Under the pieces are notes generated by a model. It was not told the DNA's origin. It was given only the letters and a program-made list of their open reading frames with translations, and searched no databases. Position numbers and translations under genes: made by a program. Of a DNA stretch of 64,000 nucleotides, positions 1 through 8,594 are shown piece by piece. Each line of letters starts with the position of its first letter. The first letter of the stretch is position 1. The stretch comes from Hoeflea algicola (GTDB lineage: Bacteria; Pseudomonadota; Alphaproteobacteria; Rhizobiales; Rhizobiaceae): NCBI RefSeq assembly GCF_026619415.1, contig NZ_JAOVZR010000001.1, forward strand, positions 2,528,501-2,592,500, read 5' to 3'.

Positions 1-113
1 CAACTGAGAAATTGGCACGCTATATCGCGTCGCGCTTCGATGACTTGCGTCAACTATCCAAACGCCATGAGGACGCCATAGGGCGGGGCGAAGGCCCTCC
101 TGACGCCGCTTGA
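1..113 (+). CDS. 3' end of an unidentified gene (partial)
   Basis: An open frame enters from the left edge (first full codon at position 3) and stops at TGA 111-113. The roughly 36 visible residues are charged (for example RFDDLRQLSKRHEDAIGRG) and look like the soluble, helical C-terminus of a real protein. No family can be named from so short a tail. The stop overlaps a possible TTG start at 110, the pattern of translationally coupled genes. It lies outside the putative island, so it is probably chromosomal background. Confidence 0.4.
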   Translation, partial: TEKLARYIASRFDDLRQLSKRHEDAIGRGEGPPDAA

Positions 114-418
114 ACCGAAATGAGTTTACCGGGGATCGATTTGCTCAGGCTACGGAAAAATTCCTGCGCATTCCAGCTCTACAGAGACGCTACATCCCTA
201 TCTTGCGGAGAGTGAGCAGATTTTACTTTTTCGGATGCGCCACCGATTTTGTGAGCGAAGACCTCGACTGGCTTCCAGGTCACAGCGTGATCACGCCGGA
301 TTACGTTAAGCATCCAGACGATATCGCCGATCTGGGATCGCGCTATCCTGAAGGTTTGGCGATTCAGGCCAGATCGCGCCTTGTCCATCCTCTGACATTA
401 TCGATGCCGCCGCAGTGA
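110..418 (+). CDS. hypothetical protein, 102 aa
   Basis: This frame starts at TTG 110, overlapping the stop of the upstream frame (TTGA), and runs 102 codons. The product is basic at the N-terminal half (RYIPILRRVSRFYFFG) and has no membrane segment, signal peptide or motif that I recognise. Support is limited to length, overlap with the preceding gene and the absence of a better frame in this stretch. It could be a chance frame. No function is proposed. Confidence 0.3.
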   Translation: MNRNEFTGDRFAQATEKFLRIPALQRRYIPILRRVSRFYFFGCATDFVSEDLDWLPGHSVITPDYVKHPDDIADLGSRYPEGLAIQARSRLVHPLTLSMPPQ

Positions 419-590
419 CAGGAGTTTCAGGAACCACAGAAACAAACCGGCATCCGATCCCGTCCTTGACGCTCAAATCCGACAAGATCCCTCCCCATAG
501 CCGGCGCGGTACCAATTATCGATTTGAAGAAAATATGATCCTCGTTCATGTTGGAACCCATCTTCAAACGCAACCAATGGAGGAAGAACC

Positions 591-797
591 GTGGCGATCA
601 CCTGGGCCGATTTGGACGAAAGTGAGCAGACTGCGCTCAAGCGCCTGAACCGCGGCCCCTACACCGCACTTCAGCCAGCCATGGCCGAGCGTCTGATTGC
701 ACTGGGGCTTGCCGAACGCCGACCTCGTGGCGTCGGCATCAACAGGGTGGGACGGGAACTGGTAATCAGCGTTTTGCTGAACCAACGCGACGATTAA
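591..797 (+). CDS. small winged-helix-like hypothetical protein, 68 aa
   Basis: A GTG start at 591 follows a clear GGAGG-type ribosome binding site (around 579-585). The 68-residue product begins MAITWADLDESEQ and ends with a LGLAERRPRG / VGINRVGRELV stretch, which resembles the recognition helix plus wing of small winged-helix proteins (a leucine-rich helix, then a basic turn, then a beta hairpin). That resemblance is an inference; no specific family is recognised. It stands alone, with about 500 bp of gene-free DNA downstream, and is probably part of the chromosome to the left of the putative island. Confidence 0.5.
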   Translation: MAITWADLDESEQTALKRLNRGPYTALQPAMAERLIALGLAERRPRGVGINRVGRELVISVLLNQRDD

Positions 798-891
798 AAC
801 CGTAGAGAAAAGACGTAGCTTAAGGAGTGATGTTTGTATCCCGCCCACCCAGGTATGGAAAAGGCTTCGTATCTGGAACGCAGAACGCCGC

Positions 892-911
892 GCTGAGCTG
901 AGCTGAGCTGA
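892..911. repeat. tandem repeat (GCTGA)x4
   Basis: Four perfect head-to-tail copies of the pentamer GCTGA. It lies about 40 bp left of the tRNA-fMet-like repeat. No function is apparent; it may be a slippage product or polymorphic. Confidence 0.8.
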
Positions 912-948
912 ACCATGCGGGGGCGTTGGCTTGGTTGTTTGTTGGATT

Positions 949-967
949 TGGTTGCGGGGGCAGGATT
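949..967 (+). other. attR-like copy of the tRNA-fMet 3' end
   Basis: Nineteen bases here are identical, in the same orientation, to 61362-61380, the last 19 nt (T-arm, acceptor stem and CCA) of tRNA-fMet. Immediately to the right (973-983) is GAGACTTGCAA. Its reverse complement matches 9 of 11 bases of TTACAAGTTTC at 61349-61359, next to the intact tRNA. This is the layout expected of the distal attachment site of an element integrated at the tRNA 3' end. A related, less exact sequence lies at 25105. A dispersed repeat derived from tRNA-fMet is the alternative. Confidence 0.55.
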
Positions 968-1216
968 GTACAGAGACTTGCAACTTGCCGCCGCGCTACA
1001 AGCCAGATCGTCGGCATTTCCGGAGAGTGTCATGAACTCTGTGTACCCGTCCCGGCCCATGCGGGTTTCAGATAGTGTCACGTGTTTAAGCACTCCCCAA
1101 ACATAGTTGCGGACTGGTTTCTTGCTGCAGGCCATTCCCTGGGATTCCGTCCGCCTTTTTTGAAGTTCCGTATCACTAGATAGATCGGATGCGACCGCCC
1201 AAAAGGATCGCAAACA

Positions 1217-1262
1217 CTTACAGCGCCGCACGTCCAATTGTGGACGTGAAGAACGCTGTAAG
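1217..1262. repeat. Rhizobiales-type palindromic element, imperfect
   Basis: An imperfect hairpin starts with CTTACAGCGCCGC and closes with CGCTGTAAG, with ACGTCC/GGACGT as the inner stem around AATTGT. A more perfect relative lies at 25444-25483. Both sit a few dozen bases past the stop of a minus-strand gene, so a role in transcript 3'-end formation is plausible. Similar ACAGCGCCGCGC palindromes are, as far as I recall, frequent between genes in Rhizobiales. Confidence 0.6.
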
Positions 1263-1298
1263 CGCATGAATCAATCGAAATGGACACTGACCCGGTTT

Positions 1299-2246
1299 TC
1301 ATACCGGGTTCGACCGTCTCCAGTCCAGGTAGGCACCCAGCCCTGCCTTCAGCGTGAAGCGTGGTGCGTAGCCAAGTTCCTGGCGAGCGCGGCTAATGTC
1401 CAGCGCGCCTTTTTTTACCGGGGACACACCTTTGGTGAATTCATAATCGCCCTCAGCAATTGATATGTCGGCGCTCGGCTCCAGGGTTTTGAGGGTGGCG
1501 ACGATCTCGCCAATTGACGGCGCTATGCCCGTGGCAATGTTATAGGCATCATGGCGATGATCCTGGTGATCAAGCACCTTGAGGATTCCGTCGACGCAAT
1601 CATCAACATATATATGATCGACCCGGAAATCGCCGCCACCATTCATGTGGAGCGAACGCTTTTCGATAATCGCATCGATCAGGATTTTCGGAACCCGCGG
1701 TCGCGGCAGACCGGGACCGTAAACCCAGCATGTACGAACATGCTGGATATCGAGCCCATAGGTGCGGACATAGTCCCGGGCCAGTTGTTCTACCGCATAT
1801 TTCGAAATTCCGTAGGGCTTTACCGGGCGAGCCGGATGATCTTCGTTGATCATGTCACTGTCGAAGGGACCGTAAATCTCCTCGGTTGAGATATGCACCA
1901 TGCGTCGAATATCAAACAGGCGCATGGCTTCGATCAAATTAAGCGACCCTTCGACGTTGACCCGCATCGTTGCGAACGGCGCCGAGACGGAATTCAGCAC
2001 ACCGACGATCGCCGCGCAGTGGACAATCGCATCAGGCGAGAATGCCTTGATGAGTTGAGCGATCTGTGCCCATTCGGTCAGATCACCCGTCGCAAACTCC
2101 AGTTTCGCTGATGCGGCAAGCCCCGCGTCCAGTCGCCTGGACGGCGGGCCGATGTCGACGGCGAGAACCTGATCCCCACGAGACGCCAGTGTACGCGCTA
2201 CCGCGCTCCCGATGAAGCCCGCGCCACCCGTTACAAGTACTTTCAA
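1299..2246 (-). CDS. NAD-dependent epimerase/dehydratase (extended SDR)
   Basis: A 315-residue extended short-chain dehydrogenase of the nucleotide-sugar epimerase type. The N-terminal Rossmann motif is VTGGAGFIGSAVA (residues 5-17), the catalytic Ser region is MVHISTEEIYG, and the active-site Tyr/Lys pair is in YGISKYAVEQLARD. Length is normal for UDP-glucose 4-epimerase-like proteins. Such enzymes oxidise or epimerise a sugar hydroxyl using bound NAD. In this cluster a second relative (4674-5657) and a fragment of a third (12015-12227) suggest a role in catabolism of a hydroxylated carboxylate or sugar acid rather than surface polysaccharide. It is transcribed divergently from the FAD dehydrogenase gene. 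The shared intergenic region holds a candidate GntR operator. Substrate unknown. Confidence 0.9.
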   Translation of the reverse strand: MKVLVTGGAGFIGSAVARTLASRGDQVLAVDIGPPSRRLDAGLAASAKLEFATGDLTEWAQIAQLIKAFSPDAIVHCAAIVGVLNSVSAPFATMRVNVEGSLNLIEAMRLFDIRRMVHISTEEIYGPFDSDMINEDHPARPVKPYGISKYAVEQLARDYVRTYGLDIQHVRTCWVYGPGLPRPRVPKILIDAIIEKRSLHMNGGGDFRVDHIYVDDCVDGILKVLDHQDHRHDAYNIATGIAPSIGEIVATLKTLEPSADISIAEGDYEFTKGVSPVKKGALDISRARQELGYAPRFTLKAGLGAYLDWRRSNPV

Positions 2247-2397
2247 TTTCCTGCTCCTCTTTTAATCTGATCGACCGTCCTGAACCCGACTGTCCCACGC
2301 CCGAATGCGCGCGCAAACACCAATTTGTATCGATCTACACCATTTCCGACCGGCCTTTTTACCGGAATTTCCAGTACGTGCATGCCATGGTTGATGT

Positions 2398-2427
2398 TAG
2401 AATACAATCGTGTACTATTGTGTTCGA
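2398..2427. promoter_or_regulatory. candidate GntR operator between divergent genes
   Basis: On the minus strand the region reads GTACAC-N4-GTATTC, the same 10-bp-phased pair seen at five other places in the cluster (11646, 15701, 16640, 18348, 22050). AATACAAT and ATTGTGTT also form an inverted repeat. The site is 25-54 bp upstream of the FAD dehydrogenase start and about 150 bp upstream of the epimerase start. Binding by the GntR protein at 17602-18294 is inferred. Confidence 0.5.
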
Positions 2428-2451
2428 TATGAATCTTGAGGAGTGAATCTC

Positions 2452-3933
2452 TTGCCAAACTGGGATGTGGTTGTTGTAGGTGCGGGTAATGCGGCGTTTT
2501 CTGCCGCGCTATCTGCCCAGGAAAATGGGGCGTCGGTGCTTATGCTGGAACGGGCGCCAAAAGATGAAGATGGTGGAAATTCGCGGTTCACGGCCGGGGC
2601 AATCAGATTTGCCTATCGTGGGCTGGATGATCTTCGCGCCGTCATGCCAGATCTTTCAGCGGATGAAATCGCCACCACCGACTTCGGCAGCTATGATGAA
2701 TCCCAGTTTTTCGACGACATGTTTCGCGTCACGAATTTCCGGACAGACCCGGATTTGTGCGAAACTCTCGTGACAAAATCATTCGAGACAATGCGCTGGT
2801 TCCAGGAACTGGGCATTCGATTTGTGCCTATCTATGGACGCCAAGCCTTCAAATCCAACGGCCGGTTCAAGTTCTGGGGCGGGTTGACCGTTGAAGCCTG
2901 GGGCGGCGGCCCGGGTCTGGTTGACCGCCAGACTGAAATCGCCGGCAAAAGAGGCATTGAAATTCGCTATGCAACGCGCGCGGTTTCGCTGATTTACGAT
3001 GGTGATGCCGTTCGCGGCGTGCGGGTCAAACACAATGGCGCCTACGAAGACATCCACGCAAAAAGCGTGGTGCTGGCCTGCGGTGGGTTTCAATCCAATA
3101 CCGAATGGCGATCGCGCTATCTCGGGGCCGGGTGGGAACTGGCAAAGGTCCGTGGCACCCGGTTCAACACCGGCGACGGAATTCGCATGGCGATCGATAT
3201 CGGCGCTTCCACATCCGGCAACTGGTCAGGCTGTCACGCCGTCGGCTGGGACTTCAATGCCCCCGAATTCGGTGATCTCGCCGTCGGCGACGGATTTCAG
3301 AAGCACTCCTACCCCTTCGGAATCATGGTCAACGCCAAGGGCGAGCGGTTCGTGGATGAAGGGCTGGATTTCCGCAATTACACCTATGCCAAATACGGCC
3401 GCGCCATTCTGGAGCAACCGGGACAATTGGCCTGGCAGATTTTCGACAGCAAGGTGGTTCACCTGCTGCGCGACGAGTACAGAACCCGGAATGTGACGAA
3501 GGTGACCGCCAATACCCTCGAGGAATTGTGTGCTAAACTGGAAGGCGTTGATCAAGCCAATGCTTTGAAGGAAATCAATAAATACAATGAATCGGTGGAT
3601 ACCGTCACCAAGTTTGATGCAAACATCAAGGACGGGAAATCCACATCCGGGTTGCCGGTCAACAAGACCAACTGGGCCAATAGAATCGACGAGGGGCCGT
3701 TTGAGGCCTATCAGGTTGGCTGCGGCATTACATTTACCTTCGGTGGCCTGCGGGTCGATCCGAAAAACATGCAGGTGATGGATACGGACCTCAACCCGAT
3801 CCCTGGCCTGTATACCGCCGGGGAAATGATGGGCGGGCTGTTCTTCTTCAATTACCCTGGTGGAACCGGATTGATGTCAGGCGCGGTGTTCGGACGCCTG
3901 GCGGGGCATTCGGCGGCAAAACCCGGCGAATGA
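2452..3933 (+). CDS. FAD-dependent dehydrogenase, tricarballylate dehydrogenase (TcuA)-like
   Basis: A flavoprotein of about 493 residues of the FAD_binding_2 (fumarate reductase/succinate dehydrogenase) family. The dinucleotide-binding motif VVVVGAGNAAFSAA is at the very N-terminus, GGNSRFTAGAIRFAYRG follows near residue 45, and the C-terminal FAD motif is GLYTAGEMMGGLFFFNYPGG. Length and motifs resemble TcuA, which oxidises tricarballylate to cis-aconitate; here the substrate may be another carboxylate. I prefer the TTG start at 2452 because AGGAG at 2438-2442 is well spaced for it; the GTG at 2443 directly abuts that site. It heads an apparent operon with a GST and an SDR. Electrons may pass to the ETF encoded nearby (5935-7637), an inference. 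Confidence 0.8.
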   Translation: MPNWDVVVVGAGNAAFSAALSAQENGASVLMLERAPKDEDGGNSRFTAGAIRFAYRGLDDLRAVMPDLSADEIATTDFGSYDESQFFDDMFRVTNFRTDPDLCETLVTKSFETMRWFQELGIRFVPIYGRQAFKSNGRFKFWGGLTVEAWGGGPGLVDRQTEIAGKRGIEIRYATRAVSLIYDGDAVRGVRVKHNGAYEDIHAKSVVLACGGFQSNTEWRSRYLGAGWELAKVRGTRFNTGDGIRMAIDIGASTSGNWSGCHAVGWDFNAPEFGDLAVGDGFQKHSYPFGIMVNAKGERFVDEGLDFRNYTYAKYGRAILEQPGQLAWQIFDSKVVHLLRDEYRTRNVTKVTANTLEELCAKLEGVDQANALKEINKYNESVDTVTKFDANIKDGKSTSGLPVNKTNWANRIDEGPFEAYQVGCGITFTFGGLRVDPKNMQVMDTDLNPIPGLYTAGEMMGGLFFFNYPGGTGLMSGAVFGRLAGHSAAKPGE

Positions 3934-4014
3934 GACCAGACGTTTAGGCGGTTGTGGAGCCTGACGACACCCCCACAACCGCCGACGCAATGAATGTAGG
4001 CAAGGTATCGTTTG

Positions 4015-4623
4015 ATGAAGCTATTCTATTCACCCGCCAGTCCATTCGTCCGCAAGATTTCTGTTCTCGCCATCGAGCTGGACCTCGTGGCGAGAATTGA
4101 ACGGATCCCGGTCGATGTATGGGAGCCCGAGACACCGTATGTCGGCATCAATCCGCTGGGAAAAGTGCCCGCATTCGTCACCGACGACGGCTCGGTGATC
4201 TACGACTCCCCGGTCATTTGCGAATATCTCAATTCGCTGGCTGCGGGCCATCTGTTTCCAGCCCCTGGAGCAGGCAGATGGACCGTGCTTTGCAATCAAG
4301 CTCTGGCGGACGGCGTCTGTGACGCCGCCGTTCTCCGGCTCCACGAATCCCGGCGCGACGACAGCAAGCGATCTGACGAGTGGATCGCGCGGCAGCGGGG
4401 CGTAATTGCCCGTAGTCTCGATCTCCTTGAGCACAACGAAACTCGGCTGGAAGGCGATATCGACATCGGCAAGATTTCAGTTGGCGTCATGCTCGGCTAT
4501 CTGGACTTCCGGTTTGGTGGCGATCAATGGCGAAACGGAAGACCGGCGCTCTCCCGGTGGTACGAGACATTCTCGGCCAGAGAGTCGATGACTGCAACGC
4601 TCCCCCCACACCTGAGGCGGTAA
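4015..4623 (+). CDS. glutathione S-transferase family protein
   Basis: 202 residues with the classic two-domain GST layout. The N-terminal thioredoxin-fold half carries YSPASPFVRKISVLAIE, NPLGKVPAFV (the cis-Pro loop) and IYDSPVICEYL (the glutathione gamma-glutamyl binding Ser). An all-helical C-terminal half follows. ATG 4015 is preceded by an AAGG site; the TTG one codon upstream is less likely. It sits 81 bp after the FAD dehydrogenase and 50 bp before an SDR, all on the same strand. In a catabolic operon, such GSTs may cleave ethers, open epoxides or remove halide or reactive intermediates; which of these applies cannot be told. No Cys replaces the active-site Ser, so a Ser/Tyr-type GST is likely. 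Confidence 0.85.
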   Translation: MKLFYSPASPFVRKISVLAIELDLVARIERIPVDVWEPETPYVGINPLGKVPAFVTDDGSVIYDSPVICEYLNSLAAGHLFPAPGAGRWTVLCNQALADGVCDAAVLRLHESRRDDSKRSDEWIARQRGVIARSLDLLEHNETRLEGDIDIGKISVGVMLGYLDFRFGGDQWRNGRPALSRWYETFSARESMTATLPPHLRR

Positions 4624-4673
4624 CTTCCACCAACCCTGATTAACCGAGAAGATTTAGACATGAGGGAATGCCA

Positions 4674-5657
4674 ATGAGTTTGCTAATTACCGGTGGAAAC
4701 GGCCACGTCGGCAGCACCATTGTTAAGATGGCAGCCGCCACAGGGCGGGATGTGGTGGCGCTGGTGCGTGACCCGTCGCGCGTTCCAGCCAATCTGATAG
4801 CCGAATCCGGCTCGTCCGTTAAATGGGTTGCCTGCGATCTCACGGACCCCTTCCAGATTGCTGCAATTGCCGCTGAACATGACATCGACCGCTGCATTCA
4901 TTCTGGCGCGGTTCCCAACCAGAAGCTTGCGGTTGCCGCACCCTGGCAGACTGTCCAGACCAATATCGGAGCGACCGCAGCCTTGCTTGAAGTGGCGCGG
5001 CGGCAGGGCTGGAAGCGTTTTGTCAATGTCAGCACGGGGTCCGTGTTCCAGACGGAAACGGATTTCGCCAAACCCCTGCTCGAGGATGCGGATGTTTCTC
5101 CGCTAAGCGTCTACAGCGCAACCAAGCATTCGGGCGAACTCATGACACGGATGTATCGTCATGACTACGGCTTGTCGGCGGCAAGCATCCGGATCTCGTT
5201 CATATATGGCCCGCCGCTGGTTCCACTCAGCCGTGATCTGCCGCGCGGACCGATCGTTTCATTGCTGCGCGAAGCGATACTCGGACTGCCGATTAACGAG
5301 CCATCTGGCGGCGATTTCGAAGCCAGTTTCACCTATGTCGATGATGTGGCCAGCGGGTTACTCGCAGCCGTCGATGCGGCCAGCCTCAATCATCACGTCT
5401 ACCATCTGGGCAATGGCCAGAACTGGAATACGTTTGCCGTGGTCGATGCCATTCGCGACGCCGTGCCCGGCGCGCAGATCACCGTGGGGCCGGGCACCGA
5501 GCCATGGACAACCTACAACCCCATGCGCGGGCCGCTTTCAGGGACCCGTCTGGCAGAGGATACGGGTTTTGTCAGCCAGTACCCGCTCGAGAAAGGCGTT
5601 CGCGCTTTTGCCGAATGGATGCGCGCTAACCCGGAGAAGATCGGTCGCAAGCGATAG
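4674..5657 (+). CDS. NAD(P)-dependent epimerase/dehydratase (extended SDR)
   Basis: 327 residues. The Rossmann motif LLITGGNGHVGS is at the N-terminus, the catalytic region is FVNVSTGSVFQ, and Tyr/Lys lie in VYSATKHSGELMTRMY. The substrate-binding half has IRISFIYGPP and FTYVDDVASGL, typical of the epimerase family. I chose ATG 4674 because GAGGG at 4662-4666 is correctly spaced; the ATG at 4668 is too close to it. Last gene of the plus-strand run FAD dehydrogenase-GST-SDR. It faces the ETF genes across 277 bp in which I see no gene. It is related to, but clearly different from, the epimerase at 1299-2246, so they probably act on different intermediates. Confidence 0.85.
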   Translation: MSLLITGGNGHVGSTIVKMAAATGRDVVALVRDPSRVPANLIAESGSSVKWVACDLTDPFQIAAIAAEHDIDRCIHSGAVPNQKLAVAAPWQTVQTNIGATAALLEVARRQGWKRFVNVSTGSVFQTETDFAKPLLEDADVSPLSVYSATKHSGELMTRMYRHDYGLSAASIRISFIYGPPLVPLSRDLPRGPIVSLLREAILGLPINEPSGGDFEASFTYVDDVASGLLAAVDAASLNHHVYHLGNGQNWNTFAVVDAIRDAVPGAQITVGPGTEPWTTYNPMRGPLSGTRLAEDTGFVSQYPLEKGVRAFAEWMRANPEKIGRKR

Positions 5658-5934
5658 CGTGATCACACATCAGGGTTGGCCTGCCGCGGCTTTGCCGGCT
5701 TATGCGGGCCGACCCTATGATTGTGAGGCTTGCCTCCTGCATGCGCCGCTGATTTTTCGTTTTGGCGACCAACGCAGACTGTCCGGAGCGCAGATCATCA
5801 AGCTGGCCAGATATCCCCGATGCACCATCCTGCTGCCAAGGGCAAACCAGACTCAACCGCCCGGGCTCGAAAGACGATAACAGCGGCACCGGAGCCAGCG
5901 CGGGCTAAGATGATGAGAAACTGGGCGATAAGTT

Positions 5935-6864
5935 TCACAGCGCCTTTTCAAGTTCGGGCAGAGCCTCGAACAGATCGGCAACCAGGCCGTAGTCGGCGAC
6001 CTGGAAGATCGGCGCTTCCTCGTCCTTGTTGATGGCAACAATAACCTTGGAATCCTTCATGCCGGCCAGGTGCTGGATGGCACCGGAAATACCGCAGGCA
6101 ATGTAGAGATCAGGCGCAACAACCTTGCCGGTCTGGCCGACCTGCCAGTCGTTGGGGGCATAGCCCGCATCAACAGCTGCGCGCGACGCACCAACAGCGG
6201 CACCAAGTTTGTCAGCCACGGGAAGGATGACGCTCTGGAACTTCTCCGAGGAGCCAAGCGCGCGACCACCGGAAATGATGATCTTCGCCGACGTCAGCTC
6301 GGGGCGGTCGCTGGTGGCAATCGCATCCTTGACGAAGGATGACAGGCCGGGATCACCCGCAGCGCTGATGCTTTCAACCGAAGCCGATCCGCCTTCGCCA
6401 GCGGCGGAGAAGGAGGCGGTGCGCACGGTGATGACACGCTTGGCATCGGTCGAGCGCACGGTCTGCAGCGCGTTGCCGGCATAGATCGGCCGCTTGAAGG
6501 TGTCAGCCGAAATAACCTCAATGATGTCGGAAATCTGCATGACATCGAGAAGTGCTGCGATCCGGGGCATGACGTTCTTGCCCGACGTGGTGGCGGGTGC
6601 CATCAGCGTGTCGTAGTCGCCGGCAAGCGAAACAGCCAGCGCTGCCAGCGGTTCGGCAAGCCGGTTGGCATATTCGTCACCCTCGGCGTGCAGCACCTTG
6701 GATACGCCATCGAGCTTGGCGGCGGCATCGGCTGCTGCCTTGGCATCCTTGCCTGCAACCAGGACATGGACGTCGCCACCGATCTGGGTGGCGGCACTGA
6801 CGGCCTTGGCGGTCTGGTCGGACAGCGAGGCGTGATCGTGTTCGGCAATAATGAGAATGGCCAT
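5935..6864 (-). CDS. etfA: electron transfer flavoprotein alpha subunit
   Basis: 309 residues, normal length. The N-terminal domain starts [18 protein letters not shown]. The C-terminal FAD-binding domain contains [15 protein letters not shown], the [18 protein letters not shown] segment and [17 protein letters not shown], the hallmark FAD region. It forms the FAD-carrying heterodimer with EtfB (6888-7637, 23 bp upstream) and passes electrons from flavin dehydrogenases to ETF-ubiquinone oxidoreductase in the membrane. The genes lie at the end of the five-gene minus-strand operon headed by the TPP enzyme rather than beside 3-hydroxybutyryl-CoA dehydrogenase as in many alphaproteobacteria. This suggests a dedicated second copy serving a dehydrogenase of this cluster, perhaps the FAD enzyme at 2452. 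Confidence 0.95.
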   Translation of the reverse strand: MAILIIAEHDHASLSDQTAKAVSAATQIGGDVHVLVAGKDAKAAADAAAKLDGVSKVLHAEGDEYANRLAEPLAALAVSLAGDYDTLMAPATTSGKNVMPRIAALLDVMQISDIIEVISADTFKRPIYAGNALQTVRSTDAKRVITVRTASFSAAGEGGSASVESISAAGDPGLSSFVKDAIATSDRPELTSAKIIISGGRALGSSEKFQSVILPVADKLGAAVGASRAAVDAGYAPNDWQVGQTGKVVAPDLYIACGISGAIQHLAGMKDSKVIVAINKDEEAPIFQVADYGLVADLFEALPELEKAL

Positions 6865-6887
6865 GATAATCTCTTCCTTTCCCGCGC

Positions 6888-7637
6888 TTACAGCACGCCT
6901 GCTTCGTTCTTGAGCTTGTCGACCAGTTCGGCCACTGAGCCGACCTTGACGCCGGCCTTGCGGCCGCCTGGCTCTTCGGTCTTGATCACCTCGAGCCGTG
7001 GCGCGGTGTCGACGCCGTAATCGGCGGCAGTTTTCTTGTCGAGCGGCTTCTTCTTGGCCTTCATGATGTTGGGCAAGGAAGCATAGCGCGGCTCGTTGAG
7101 ACGCAAATCGGTGGTAACAATGGCCGGCAGCTTGACTGAGATGGTCTGCAGGCCGCCATCGACTTCGCGGGTGACGTTGGCCGATCCGTCGCCGATTTCG
7201 ACCTTGGAAGCGAATGTGGCCTGGCTCCAGCCGAGCAATGCCGACAGCATCTGGCCGGTCTGGTTGGCGTCGTCATCGATCGCCTGCTTACCGAGAATGA
7301 CCATGTCGGGGTTTTCCTCGCCGACAATGCCCTTGAGAATCTTGGCAACCGACAGCGGTTCAACCGTGCCTTCGACCTCGACCAGGATTGCCCGGTCAGC
7401 GCCCATGGCCAGTCCGGTGCGCAGCGTTTCCTCGGCCTTGGCCGGGCCGATCGAGACGACGATCACTTCGCTCGCCTTGCCGGCTTCCCTGAGCCGCAAC
7501 GCCTCTTCCACCGCGATCTCGTCAAACGGATTCATCGACATTTTGACATTGGCGAGATCGACGCCGCTGCCATCGGGCTTGACCCGGATCTTGACGTTGT
7601 AGTCAACAACCCGCTTGATCGGCACGAGAATCTTCAT
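6888..7637 (-). CDS. etfB: electron transfer flavoprotein beta subunit
   Basis: 249 residues, normal for the family. It begins [20 protein letters not shown] and carries the ETF-beta signature region with [36 protein letters not shown] and [21 protein letters not shown] (AMP-binding). The C-terminal arm is rich in Lys ([13 protein letters not shown]), as usual for the segment that wraps around the alpha subunit. Followed 23 bp later by etfA. Preceded by the hydratase gene with a 63-bp gap, so it is probably cotranscribed with the enzymes upstream. Confidence 0.95.
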   Translation of the reverse strand: MKILVPIKRVVDYNVKIRVKPDGSGVDLANVKMSMNPFDEIAVEEALRLREAGKASEVIVVSIGPAKAEETLRTGLAMGADRAILVEVEGTVEPLSVAKILKGIVGEENPDMVILGKQAIDDDANQTGQMLSALLGWSQATFASKVEIGDGSANVTREVDGGLQTISVKLPAIVTTDLRLNEPRYASLPNIMKAKKKPLDKKTAADYGVDTAPRLEVIKTEEPGGRKAGVKVGSVAELVDKLKNEAGVL

Positions 7638-7700
7638 GAGCGTGTCACCTCTCCGGAAAAGTTAGGGGCTACCCCAGCAAGCAGCCAAGGCCAAAACGCC

Positions 7701-8510
7701 TTACAGTGCCTTGAGCGAGAACCGGACCGATCCCAGGGACCCGAAATCGGCGATGATACGATCTCCCGGAGCAATCGGCACCGGCACCGTGGAACCACCC
7801 GTCGAGACAATATCACCGGCCTTCAGCGTGATGTCTCTCTGGTCGAGCTGATCGCAGAGATCGCGCAAGGCCTCGATCGGATCAGCACGCAATTCACTGG
7901 CAAGATTCTGCCCGACGTCGGTGTCATTGATCTGCAGCGAGATCGGATGCAGCAGAAAATCCACATCCTGCCAACCGGCGACTTCGGCGCCGACGACGAT
8001 CCCAACACCTCCGCCATTGTCGGCTATTGCCGGAAGCGTTCCGCCTTTGAAGGTGCCATTCTTCGGGTATCGATTGCCGATGACTTCGATTGCAGGATGG
8101 AAAGCGACGCGGTCTAGCAACGCGTTCCGAGGGAGTTTCGCTGCGCCGGCGGGAAGATCCTGCAGCAGCCTGAGCGCGAACTCCGCTTCGATCCTGGCGC
8201 CGCCGAAGATACCGGCATCGAGTAAACCATCGGGTTCGAAGCAGGCGCGTGACTTGAAGAGACGCCCGGCGATGATGCCGTCATGTCCTTCCCGCTTTTG
8301 CATTTCGACGCTTGACGCGCCGATCTTCCAGCCTATTGTCAGATCCTCAAGCGCGGCCGCCATCATGTCCTGTACCACATAGGCTTCCGAGCGATTGGCC
8401 GGAAAAACCTCGGGAGCGGGCGGATCGATAACATCGCCTTCGTTCCAGGCACGAACCAGGCGGTCGGCCAGCGAACTGAGTACACTTCGTCTGCTGGATG
8501 TAATCGTCAT
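7701..8510 (-). CDS. 2-keto-4-pentenoate hydratase / FAH-fold enzyme
   Basis: 269 residues of the fumarylacetoacetate hydrolase superfamily, closest in feel to MhpD-type 2-hydroxypentadienoate hydratases and 4-oxalocrotonate decarboxylases. The metal-binding E-x-E is in ARIEAEFALRL (about residue 100), a G(W)KIGASS motif lies near residue 60, and the C-terminal DIVSTGGSTVPVPIAPGD loop is typical of the family. These enzymes add water to, or decarboxylate, 2-oxo acids with a divalent metal. It lies between the ketopantoate-reductase-like gene and etfB in one operon. A 2-oxo acid intermediate is therefore likely in the pathway. Hydratase and decarboxylase members cannot be told apart by eye. 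Confidence 0.8.
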   Translation of the reverse strand: MTITSSRRSVLSSLADRLVRAWNEGDVIDPPAPEVFPANRSEAYVVQDMMAAALEDLTIGWKIGASSVEMQKREGHDGIIAGRLFKSRACFEPDGLLDAGIFGGARIEAEFALRLLQDLPAGAAKLPRNALLDRVAFHPAIEVIGNRYPKNGTFKGGTLPAIADNGGGVGIVVGAEVAGWQDVDFLLHPISLQINDTDVGQNLASELRADPIEALRDLCDQLDQRDITLKAGDIVSTGGSTVPVPIAPGDRIIADFGSLGSVRFSLKAL

Positions 8511-8594
8511 TGTGACACCTCTGTGCTTTTGGTAACCGGCTCACACAAGCCTCTGCGTGACCTGCTTAAATGGATGGACGAACCCGGTCTGCTT

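Larger units (their letters stand above)
798..1298. other. gene-free stretch at the left edge of the putative island
   Basis: No convincing gene is seen. The stretch holds a four-fold GCTGA tandem repeat (892-911), a copy of the tRNA-fMet 3' end (949-967) and a palindromic element (1217-1262), each listed separately. Short frames on both strands here look like chance. Confidence 0.6.
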